In this document: in pieces, positions 19,002 to 26,316 of the stretch
How positions within the stretch are numbered: position 1 is the first letter of the stretch
How the letters are laid out: every line of letters begins with the position of its first letter
Assembly: GCA_036387415.1 (NCBI GenBank)
Contig: DASVTU010000034.1
Location: 1-64,000 of the forward strand
Direction: 5' to 3'
Origin: DASVTU01 sp036387415
Lineage (GTDB): Bacteria; Acidobacteriota; Blastocatellia; Pyrinomonadales; Pyrinomonadaceae
DNA: 64,000 nucleotides
Notes under the pieces: model-generated
Told to the model about the DNA's origin: nothing
Databases searched by the model: none
The model's input: the letters and a program-made list of their open reading frames with translations, nothing else
Made by a program: the position numbers and the translations under genes

Positions 19002-20771
19002 ATGACGAAAACTTGTCCATCTTGCGGAACGGTCGCTGCGCCGGAAGCGCGTTTCTGTCGGCGTTGCGGCACGCTCCTGCGAGCCGCCGTCGGCGGAGAC
19101 GAACGCGACGGGCAGGTTTCGCCGCTCGCCGCCACCGTTCCGCTCACAGACGAAGGACGCACCACACACGGCCTCGCCGCCGACGACCCTTCGCGTTCGC
19201 CCGACACCAACCGCGTCAACCGCGCCGAACTCGACGCGCTCCTCCGCCCTTCGCGTCAAGAGTCGACGCTTGAATCGTCGCCCGCCAGAAACGCACACGA
19301 CGACGGCCAACACCATTCCTTCATCAACCACTATTCCGAGCCGACGCCCAACGCGCCACAGAATTCCGACCCCGGCTCCATGACACAGCCCTCGCTCCAA
19401 CTCTTTCCGCAAACCGTTGCGACGGAAGGCGAACGGCGCGACGCCGCAGCAGGAAGCGGCGACTACGACGACGAGTTGACTATCACGGTCGCACGTCCGC
19501 CCGCCACCACGCCGCGACAGGTTGTTCCGATACCCCGCACGGGTTCGGACGCGCCACCGTCCGCCGCGCGCGGAGATGGACACGCCGCCGCACATGCGAA
19601 TGGAGAGACGCTTGCCTCGGCGTCGCCGTCCGTCGCCCCTGCCGTGAACGCCCGTCCTGCTGCTCCTAAGTCGCGCACGCGTCAGGCGTGGTACGTCGCG
19701 GCTGGCGTCAGCGTCCTTCTTTTGCTGGCGACGTTGACGGCCTTCTGGCTCGGCGTCGGCCCTTTCCGCAGAGGCGCGTCCGCCGTCGCGGGCAACGGCG
19801 CAACGGAGACGCCCGCCGTCGCCGACCCGAAACAACTCTCGGACGAAAAGATGACGGAAGCCGAAGCGTTGCTCGCGGGCGGAGATTTGGACGCCGCCAT
19901 CGCCCGACTGCGCGAAGCCACCACGCTCAATCCTTCCAACAACGCAGCGCACCGACGCCTCGGCGCGCTCCTGTTTGATAACGGCAGACGACGCGAAGCC
20001 ATCGAAGAATATCGCGCCATCATTCGGTCTGATGCGCGCGACGCAGAGGCGTGGCGCGCGCTCGCCCGCGCGCAACTCGATGAGAGCCTTTATGTAGAAG
20101 CGTCCGAGAGTTATCGTCAACTCATCGCACTCGCGGGCGAAGGGTCTCTGAACGATAACGAACTGCTCGCCTATGCCGAATCACTACGCCTTTCGGGACG
20201 CGCCCGCGATGCGCAGACCTATTACCAGCGTCTCGTTTCGTCGTCGGTCGCCGATGTGGCGAACAGTGCGCGGCAGTATCTCGGCGAGTCCGTCGCAACT
20301 GTGCCGACACCCACGACGAGTCCTGAATTGGCACACGATGCGCGCGAGCAGTTGAACCAGAACCGCAACGCGCAAACGTCGCAGACGCCCGCGCTCCCGA
20401 CCCCGACGCCCGCACTTGCGTCTGTCACAACGCCGCCCGCCAACGTCGCTCCACCCGCGCCGCCCGCGAGGTCGGAAAACCTTTCGGCGGGCGACTTGTT
20501 CAAACGCGGCGAGCAGTTGTGGTCGTCAAATCGCGCGGCGGCTCTGAACGATTTTCGCGCCGCTGCAGGTAAAGGCAACCGCGATGCCTACTATTACCTC
20601 GGCCTCGGCATCGCCGAAGGCAAAGACCCGCGCACGCTGCATCCCGCGTTGCTCGGTGCGGCCTATCAGTATTTTCAAAACGCCATGCGCGGAGGACGCT
20701 TCCGCGCCGACGCACGGCGCTACGAGCAGATACTCGGCGAAGAGGTTGACCGCCGGAGACAACAGAGATAA
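19002..20771 (+). CDS. Zinc-ribbon, single-span membrane protein with TPR repeats
   Basis: The 589-residue protein starts with a zinc ribbon (CPSC ... CRRC, residues 5-22). A long disordered region, one transmembrane segment (about 228-248, VAAGVSVLLLLATLTAFWL) and then three to four TPRs (about 280-430; DLDAAIARLREATTLNPSN is typical) follow. A Pro/Thr-rich linker and a Sel1/TPR-like tail (RDAYYYLGLGIAEGKDP) end it. The arrangement places the ribbon in the cytoplasm and the TPRs in the periplasm, a plausible bridge between the signalling block and the envelope. No catalytic motif is visible. It starts 23 bases after the RDD stop. Confidence 0.8.
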   Translation: MTKTCPSCGTVAAPEARFCRRCGTLLRAAVGGDERDGQVSPLAATVPLTDEGRTTHGLAADDPSRSPDTNRVNRAELDALLRPSRQESTLESSPARNAHDDGQHHSFINHYSEPTPNAPQNSDPGSMTQPSLQLFPQTVATEGERRDAAAGSGDYDDELTITVARPPATTPRQVVPIPRTGSDAPPSAARGDGHAAAHANGETLASASPSVAPAVNARPAAPKSRTRQAWYVAAGVSVLLLLATLTAFWLGVGPFRRGASAVAGNGATETPAVADPKQLSDEKMTEAEALLAGGDLDAAIARLREATTLNPSNNAAHRRLGALLFDNGRRREAIEEYRAIIRSDARDAEAWRALARAQLDESLYVEASESYRQLIALAGEGSLNDNELLAYAESLRLSGRARDAQTYYQRLVSSSVADVANSARQYLGESVATVPTPTTSPELAHDAREQLNQNRNAQTSQTPALPTPTPALASVTTPPANVAPPAPPARSENLSAGDLFKRGEQLWSSNRAAALNDFRAAAGKGNRDAYYYLGLGIAEGKDPRTLHPALLGAAYQYFQNAMRGGRFRADARRYEQILGEEVDRRRQQR

Positions 20772-20860
20772 AAGGGATGAGGGCGGAGGGCGGAGGGCTG
20801 AATTCAGAAAAGCAATGCTTTATCATCCCTTCATCCCGCCGCCCTCATCCCTCATCCCTT
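20772..20860. repeat. Heptamer hairpin element before the FHA-PP2C gene
   Basis: Arms 20772-20801 (GGGATGA/GGGCGGA units) and 20823-20860 (CCTCATC units) are complementary. The loop ATTCAGAAAAGCAATGCTTT closely matches the loop of the atpD-atpC element. The 3' arm ends 7 bases before the preferred start codon. Confidence 0.8.
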
Positions 20861-20867
20861 GACACTT

Positions 20868-22574
20868 ATGCCTGACCTTATCATCAAGCATCCTGAGCGT
20901 TCGCCGGAGTCGTACACGCTCGGTCGTCTACGCATTACGATTGGCCGCTCGGCGCGCAACGACATCTGCATCCCCGACCCGTTTGCTTCGCGCGTTCATG
21001 CCGAAGTCAGGCGCGAGGGCGACCAGTATTTTCTGCAAGACCTCGGCTCGGCCAACGGCACCTACTATCAGGGCACACGCGCCGAAAGCGCGATTCCGCT
21101 CACGACTGGCACCAGCGTCCTTATCGGCGAAACGGAAATCGAGTTCAAAGACAAGCCTCTGCTCGGCGACGGCAGCGCCAACGTCTCCGTCGATACGCCC
21201 GCCGTCGCGCTCGAAGCGACGCTCATCTCCAATTCCGAACAACGCTCCACCTCCGGCCTCCTCGAAGCCATCGAAGGCGCGCGGACGTTTACTTCGGGCA
21301 AACAGTCGTCGGCGCAGCAACCCGCCGGACAGAGCGATTTGCTCGCACTCATCAGCAAGGTCGGCGTTACGCTCCTGGCTTCCGCGACGCTCGATGAGAC
21401 GCTCAATCAAGTTGCGGCGTTGGTGTTTGAAGCCGTCCCCGCCGAACGTTGCATGATTATGCTGCGCGACGACGAGACGGGCGAACTCGAACCACGCGTC
21501 GCGCAGTTACGAGGTCGGCAGGGCGAAGTCGGAGAGATTCGCGTGAGCCGCACGATTATCGAAGAGGTGGTCGGGCAGGGGCGTTCGGTCCTGACTTCGG
21601 ACGTGCAGCACGACCCGCGTTTCATGTCGAACACGGCGATGATTCAAGGCATCCGTTCGGTGCTCGCCGTGCCGCTCGGCGTGGGCGCGGCGGTCTTCGG
21701 CATCATCTACGCCGATTCCCCGCTCGCCGAAGCGCGTTTTTCCGAAGACCACTTGAAAGTGTTGACCACGCTCGGCTCGGTGGCCGCGATTCGCGTCGAG
21801 AATGCGCGACTGATTGAAGAACACCTCCAACGCGAACGCTACGAACAGGAACTCTCACTCGCGCGCGAGATTCAGCAACGCTTTCAACCGACCTCGCCGC
21901 CCTCGCTTCAGGGCTACGAACTGCAAGGCATCAGTTTTCCCTCCTACGAAATCGGCGGCGACTATTACGACTTTATCGAGCGTCCAGACGGTCGTATCAT
22001 CGTCGCGCTCGGCGACGTGTCGGGCAAGGGAACTGCCGCCGCGCTCCTGATGTCGAGTCTCCATGCGGCCATCCACGCGCAGGTCGCCTCGCATCAATCG
22101 CTCGTCGAAACCATCGCGGCGGTCAATCGTTATCTCGCCGCCAACATCCCCGCCAATCGTTTCGTCACACTCTTTTACGCCGAACTCGACCCGCCCACCG
22201 GCTCGCTCTCGTTCTTGAACGCCGGACACAATCCGCCGCTCATCGTCCACGCCGCCGGAACCGTGGAACACCTTGCGGCGGGCGGCATCCCGCTCGGCAT
22301 CACGCCCCACGCCGACTACCGCGAAGGACGCACTCAACTCCAACTCGGCGACGTGCTCGTCGTCTATTCCGATGGCGTTACCGAGACGCAGAACCCGCAG
22401 GGCGAAGAGTTTGGCCCCGAACGTCTGCACCGCGTCGTCTGGAACAACATCGACGCCTCCGCCGCAGGCATCCGCGACAAGATAGAATCCGCGCTCACCT
22501 CCTTCGCGCAAGGGACGCCCGCCGTCGATGACATCACGCTCGTCATCGTCAAACGCGCGAAAGACGCGAAATAA
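20868..22574 (+). CDS. FHA-GAF-PP2C (SpoIIE/RsbU-type) protein phosphatase
   Basis: About 568 residues from the ATG at 20868 (an in-frame TTG three codons earlier is less likely). The N-terminal FHA domain (IGRSARNDICI, SRVHAEV, DLGSANGTY) spans about 1-95. A GAF domain (about 155-315) and a short helical linker (EQELSLAREIQQRFQP) follow. The C-terminal PP2C/SpoIIE domain has metal-binding signatures GGDYYDF, GDVSGKGTAAALLM, NAGHNPP, YSDGVTE and VDDITLVIV. It is expected to dephosphorylate Ser/Thr targets, possibly the kinase or FHA partners upstream, or an anti-sigma antagonist. The GAF domain suggests small-ligand control. Confidence 0.93.
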   Translation: MPDLIIKHPERSPESYTLGRLRITIGRSARNDICIPDPFASRVHAEVRREGDQYFLQDLGSANGTYYQGTRAESAIPLTTGTSVLIGETEIEFKDKPLLGDGSANVSVDTPAVALEATLISNSEQRSTSGLLEAIEGARTFTSGKQSSAQQPAGQSDLLALISKVGVTLLASATLDETLNQVAALVFEAVPAERCMIMLRDDETGELEPRVAQLRGRQGEVGEIRVSRTIIEEVVGQGRSVLTSDVQHDPRFMSNTAMIQGIRSVLAVPLGVGAAVFGIIYADSPLAEARFSEDHLKVLTTLGSVAAIRVENARLIEEHLQRERYEQELSLAREIQQRFQPTSPPSLQGYELQGISFPSYEIGGDYYDFIERPDGRIIVALGDVSGKGTAAALLMSSLHAAIHAQVASHQSLVETIAAVNRYLAANIPANRFVTLFYAELDPPTGSLSFLNAGHNPPLIVHAAGTVEHLAAGGIPLGITPHADYREGRTQLQLGDVLVVYSDGVTETQNPQGEEFGPERLHRVVWNNIDASAAGIRDKIESALTSFAQGTPAVDDITLVIVKRAKDAK

Positions 22575-22649
22575 CGCGGCAGTAGTGCAAAGGTCAGCAT
22601 TTGGAAGTAAACTGGCACAGGGAAATATTTTGCAGAGGGAGCGAACTAG

Positions 22650-22874
22650 ATGGATAGCGAGTCGAAACCGCTCGAAGAACTTCTTAAAGAACTACTGCCT
22701 GAAAGTCGGGCGAAAGTTCGCAATCTCGTCGAGTTCCTTTTAGAGAAACGCTGTAAGAGTAACAACACTGGCGGGAGATTGCGGCAACATTGGGCGGGCG
22801 GGCTGAGCGATTATCGAGACCAATATACATCTTTAGAACTTCAGCAGAATGCTCTGGAATGGCGAGGTGATTGA
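22650..22874 (+). CDS. Probable VapB-like antitoxin
   Basis: A 74-residue protein (MDSESKPLEELLKELLPE...) with a DUF2281-like N-terminal helix (VRNLVEFLLEK) and a C-terminal segment containing LRQHWAGGLSDYRDQYTSLELQ, resembling antitoxin tails that fill the PIN toxin active site. Family assignment rests mainly on size and context. GAGGGAG is 9 bases upstream of the ATG. Its TGA overlaps the start of the PIN gene by one base, a usual sign of a toxin-antitoxin operon in which the antitoxin comes first and represses its own promoter. Confidence 0.75.
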   Translation: MDSESKPLEELLKELLPESRAKVRNLVEFLLEKRCKSNNTGGRLRQHWAGGLSDYRDQYTSLELQQNALEWRGD

Positions 22875-23278
22875 TGTATTTGGTTGACACCAACATCTGG
22901 CTTGAGCGGCTTTTAGCACAAGCTAAATCTGACGAAGCAGGCGCTTTTCTCGACCACACTCTATCCAGCGACTTTTATATCACCGATTTCTCTTTTCACT
23001 CCATTTGCGTGATTTTGTCACGACTCAAGAAGACGAGCCTGTTGCGTGATTTTGTTCAAGATGTATTCATCGACGGAGCGGTTAATCTGGCATCTATCAG
23101 GCCGGAGGAGACGATGGGCGTAATTATCAGAATGCAGTTGTCTGAACTAGATTTCGACGACGCGTATCAATATGCCGTAGCCGAAAAATATAACTTAACG
23201 ATTGTCAGCTTTGATGCGGACTTCAATCGAACCGAACGAGGCAGGAAAACTCCGGCGGAGATTCTAGCGGCGACATAA
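22874..23278 (+). CDS. PIN-domain ribonuclease, VapC-like toxin
   Basis: A PIN-domain protein of 134 residues from the ATG at 22874, which overlaps the antitoxin stop; GAGGTG lies about 5 bases upstream. The acidic residues expected for metal binding are present: D5 in YLVDTNIWLE, a mid-protein Glu/Asp region (SELDFDDAYQYAVAE) and a C-terminal Asp pair in IVSFDADFNRTERG. VapC toxins cleave specific tRNA or rRNA; the target here is unknown. The pair is AT-richer than its neighbours, which fits horizontal acquisition. Confidence 0.85.
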   Translation: MYLVDTNIWLERLLAQAKSDEAGAFLDHTLSSDFYITDFSFHSICVILSRLKKTSLLRDFVQDVFIDGAVNLASIRPEETMGVIIRMQLSELDFDDAYQYAVAEKYNLTIVSFDADFNRTERGRKTPAEILAAT

Positions 23279-23430
23279 CAATTCGACTTCACCTTTCGGC
23301 AGGATGCTTGCGTCGTACACATCTTTAAATCTCACGGCTCGATAGCACGTTTCTCAAACTCCTTCCTGACGTTGGTCGCCTGTGCCTCGCGCCGCCGCGT
23401 TAGACTCCCCGCATTAATCAATCTTCGCTT

Positions 23431-23892
23431 TCAACGTAGCCGTCGAATGCTTTCGGTGATTTTTTCGGCGGTTTTTTCGCCGATGCCGTCGAGGAGTTCG
23501 AGGCCGCCGCCGTGGACGAATTTGTCGAGGTCGTCGAGCGAGGCGATTTTGAATTGTTGATGGAGGGCGGCGGCGGTCTTGAGGCCGATGCCTTCGACGC
23601 GCAGGAGGTCGAGGACGGTTTCGGGCGTTTCGCTGATGAGTCGTTCCCACGCCTCGAAGGTGCCGTGTTGGAGGAGTTCGAGGATTTTGCCGCTGATGGC
23701 TTTGCCGACGCCGGGGATGGCCTGCAAGCCTCGCGCGCCTTCTTCGGAGGCGATGAGGCTCATTTCGGTCGGCCACGTTTCGATGGTTTCGGCGGCGTTG
23801 CGGTAGGAGCGGACGCGGTAACGGTCGTCGCCGCGTATCTCCAACATCGTCGCCAAACGCTCGAAGCGTCGCGCAATCTCCCGATTATTCAT
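23431..23892 (-). CDS. Stand-alone PolX N-terminal domain: helix-hairpin-helix DNA-binding protein
   Basis: The 153-residue product from the ATG at 23892 (MNNREIARRFERLATMLEI) corresponds to only the first domain of bacterial family X DNA polymerase. It carries the 8-kDa-like opening (YRVRSYRNAAETIE) and three HhH loops (IPGVGKAISGKI, VEGIGLKTAAAL, LDGIGEKTAEKI). The nucleotidyltransferase palm (GSxR, DxD) and PHP nuclease domain are missing. The stop after SIRRLR is followed by unrelated sequence, so this is either a truncated polX or an independent HhH protein. An upstream start at 23940 is possible but encodes no family sequence. Confidence 0.75.
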   Translation of the reverse strand: MNNREIARRFERLATMLEIRGDDRYRVRSYRNAAETIETWPTEMSLIASEEGARGLQAIPGVGKAISGKILELLQHGTFEAWERLISETPETVLDLLRVEGIGLKTAAALHQQFKIASLDDLDKFVHGGGLELLDGIGEKTAEKITESIRRLR

Positions 23893-24073
23893 CCCGTTCA
23901 AGCATCCCGCCGAAACTTCTCGAAGACACGTTTCACGCACAGGGGTTTCGACTCAATCAAACCCTCGTTTCCGCGCCTCCGCGCCTCTAACTTCGCCTCC
24001 CGATAGAGGCATCCTGCGCGCCGTTATGATACTCTAAATTATCTCTCATTAAATTCACTCTTTCGAGGTAACG

Positions 24074-26218
24074 ATGAAATTGAGGAAATATTTTTGCGCT
24101 GTCTCGCTCGCGCTTATGCTGGCGACCGCTTTGAACTCGCTGCCCGTCCGCGCCGACGAGGGAATGTGGCCTTTCAACAACGTGCCACGCGCCGAAATCA
24201 AACGCCGCTACGGCTTCGACGTGACCGACGCATGGCTGCGTAAACTGCAACTGGCTTCCGTGCGTTTCCCGAATGGCTCCGGCGCGTTCGTCTCGCCCGA
24301 CGGACTCGTCATGACCAATCATCACATCGCCTCCGATTCGCTTCAGAACCTGAGCACGCCGGAACGCGACTACGTTAAAGACGGCTTCTATGCGCGCACG
24401 CGCGCCGAGGAAGCACGCGTGGCGGGTCTCGAACTGCTGGTGCTGCAAAGCCTTGAGGATGTGACCGAGCGCGTCAACGCGGCGGTTAAAGCGGGGATGT
24501 CGGGTGGCGACGCGCAGGCCGCGCGCCAGTCGGCTATCTCGGCCATCGAAACCGAGTCGAAGAATAAGACGGGCTTGCGGAGCGATGTCGTCACGCTCTA
24601 TCAGGGCGGCCAGTACAATCTCTATCGCTACAAGACCTACACGGACGTGCGTATCGTCTTCGCGCCCGAAACGCAAATCGCCTTCTACGGCGGCGACCCC
24701 GATAACTTCAACTATCCGCGTTATGCGCTCGACATGGCCTTGTTTCGCGTCTACGAAAACGGCCAACCGCTACGCACGGCGGACAACTATCTGAAGTGGT
24801 CGAAGGCGGGCGCGAAGGATGGTGAGTTGACGTTTGTGACGGGTCATCCCGGCACGACCGAACGCCTCAATACTGTCGCGCATCTTGAATACCTGCGCGA
24901 CACGGGGCTGCCGCTTCGTATCAAATATTTCGAGCGACGCCGCGCAACTCTCAATCGCTACAGCGCACTCGGCGAAGAACAGCGGCGTCGCGCGCTCGAC
25001 GAACTCCTGTCGATTGAAAATACGCTCAAGGTCTATCACGGCGAACTCGAAGGCTTGCAGGACAAGTCGCTCATGCAGAGAAAACTGGAAACCGAGCAGA
25101 ATTTGCGCCGTTCCATCGCTGCCGACGCGCGCAGGCAGAAGGAATACGGCTCGGCGTGGGATGCGATTGCGAAGGGACGCAAGGCGCTTCCTTCCTATGA
25201 ACGCGAGCGGAGATTCCTCGGCGGTTCGTCGCTCGCCGACGGTGGTTGGGCTTTCAACACTCCGTTGTTCGCACACGCGCTCGCGCTCGTACGACTCGCG
25301 GAAGAATCGCAGAAGCCGAACAACGAACGTCTGCCGGAATATTCCGACGCGCGTCGCAGCGCACTCGAAGGGCGCATCAATTCGAGTGCTCCCGTCTACA
25401 AGGATTTCGAGCAGATGAAACTCGCCGATTCGCTCGCCTTCATGCGTGATGAACTCGGCGCTAACCACAGGTTGGTCAAAGAAATTCTTGATGGCAAGAC
25501 GCCCGAAGAACGTGCGCGCGAACTCATCGAAGGCACGCGCATGGACGATGCCAACTACCGCAAGGAACTCGCGGCGGGCGGTCGCCGCGCGATTGAAGAC
25601 TCGAAAGACCCACTCATCCGGGTGGCGCGTTCGATAGACAAAGAAGCGCGCGAATTGCGTCGGCGTTATGAATCGGAAGTGACGGGCGTCGAACGCACCA
25701 GCTACGGTTCGATTGCGCGTGCGCTGTTTGAGACGGAAGGAACCAAGCTCTACCCGGATGCGACGTTCACGTTGCGTCTTTCTTACGGTGCGGTGAAAGG
25801 CTACATGGAGAACGGCAAACGCGTTCCGCCCTTCACCTATTTCGCGGGACTCTACGAACGCGCCGCACAGCACGGCAACAAGTCGCCCTACGATTTGCCG
25901 CCGCGTTGGGTGGAGCGAAAATCGGCGCTCGACCTTCGCGTGCCCTTCGACCTCGTTACGACCAACGACATCACGGGCGGCAATAGCGGCTCGCCTCTGA
26001 TTAACAAGAACGCGGAGATTGTCGGCCTCGTCTTCGACGGCAATATTCAATCCATCGTCGGCAGTTTCTACTTCGACGAATCGGTCAACCGCACCATCGC
26101 CGTCGATTCGCGCGGCATGATTGAAGCCCTACGCAAAGTCTACGGCATGAACGAACTCGCCAACGAATTAACGGGCACAACCAGCGCCGTCTCGAAGACT
26201 AAGAAAAAAGCAGCGTAA
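24074..26218 (+). CDS. S46-family dipeptidyl-peptidase (DPP7/DPP11 type), secreted
   Basis: A 714-residue exported serine peptidase that releases N-terminal dipeptides in the periplasm. A signal peptide (1-27, ending LPVRADEGMWPF) leads directly into the DEGMW motif that opens the mature S46 enzymes. Catalytic His is in VMTNHHIASDS (H83/H84), catalytic Asp in the GGDPDNFNYPRY region, and Ser in GGNSGSPLI near residue 637. A helical regulatory domain separates the two halves of the chymotrypsin fold. FDGN after the Ser suggests Gly at the specificity position, as in DPP7 with broad preference, not the Asp/Glu-specific DPP11; this is inference. GAGGTAACG precedes the ATG. Confidence 0.92.
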   Translation: MKLRKYFCAVSLALMLATALNSLPVRADEGMWPFNNVPRAEIKRRYGFDVTDAWLRKLQLASVRFPNGSGAFVSPDGLVMTNHHIASDSLQNLSTPERDYVKDGFYARTRAEEARVAGLELLVLQSLEDVTERVNAAVKAGMSGGDAQAARQSAISAIETESKNKTGLRSDVVTLYQGGQYNLYRYKTYTDVRIVFAPETQIAFYGGDPDNFNYPRYALDMALFRVYENGQPLRTADNYLKWSKAGAKDGELTFVTGHPGTTERLNTVAHLEYLRDTGLPLRIKYFERRRATLNRYSALGEEQRRRALDELLSIENTLKVYHGELEGLQDKSLMQRKLETEQNLRRSIAADARRQKEYGSAWDAIAKGRKALPSYERERRFLGGSSLADGGWAFNTPLFAHALALVRLAEESQKPNNERLPEYSDARRSALEGRINSSAPVYKDFEQMKLADSLAFMRDELGANHRLVKEILDGKTPEERARELIEGTRMDDANYRKELAAGGRRAIEDSKDPLIRVARSIDKEARELRRRYESEVTGVERTSYGSIARALFETEGTKLYPDATFTLRLSYGAVKGYMENGKRVPPFTYFAGLYERAAQHGNKSPYDLPPRWVERKSALDLRVPFDLVTTNDITGGNSGSPLINKNAEIVGLVFDGNIQSIVGSFYFDESVNRTIAVDSRGMIEALRKVYGMNELANELTGTTSAVSKTKKKAA

Positions 26219-26225
26219 ATCTGCG

Positions 26226-26315
26226 ACCGTCGAAAAGGTCAAAAACGAAAGGGTTGAATGGTTAAAGGGAATTTCTCCCTTTTCACCATTCAACCCTTTT
26301 TCTTTTCGACCGTCT
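26226..26315. repeat. Heptamer-type hairpin element between convergent genes
   Basis: The arms at about 26226-26270 and 26275-26315 pair closely (GGGTTGAATGGTTAAAGGGA with its complement) around a 4-base loop, and an outer arm pairs ACCGTCGAAAAG with CTTTTCGACCGT. It lies between convergent stops and probably terminates both genes. Confidence 0.8.
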
Positions 26316-26316
26316 C

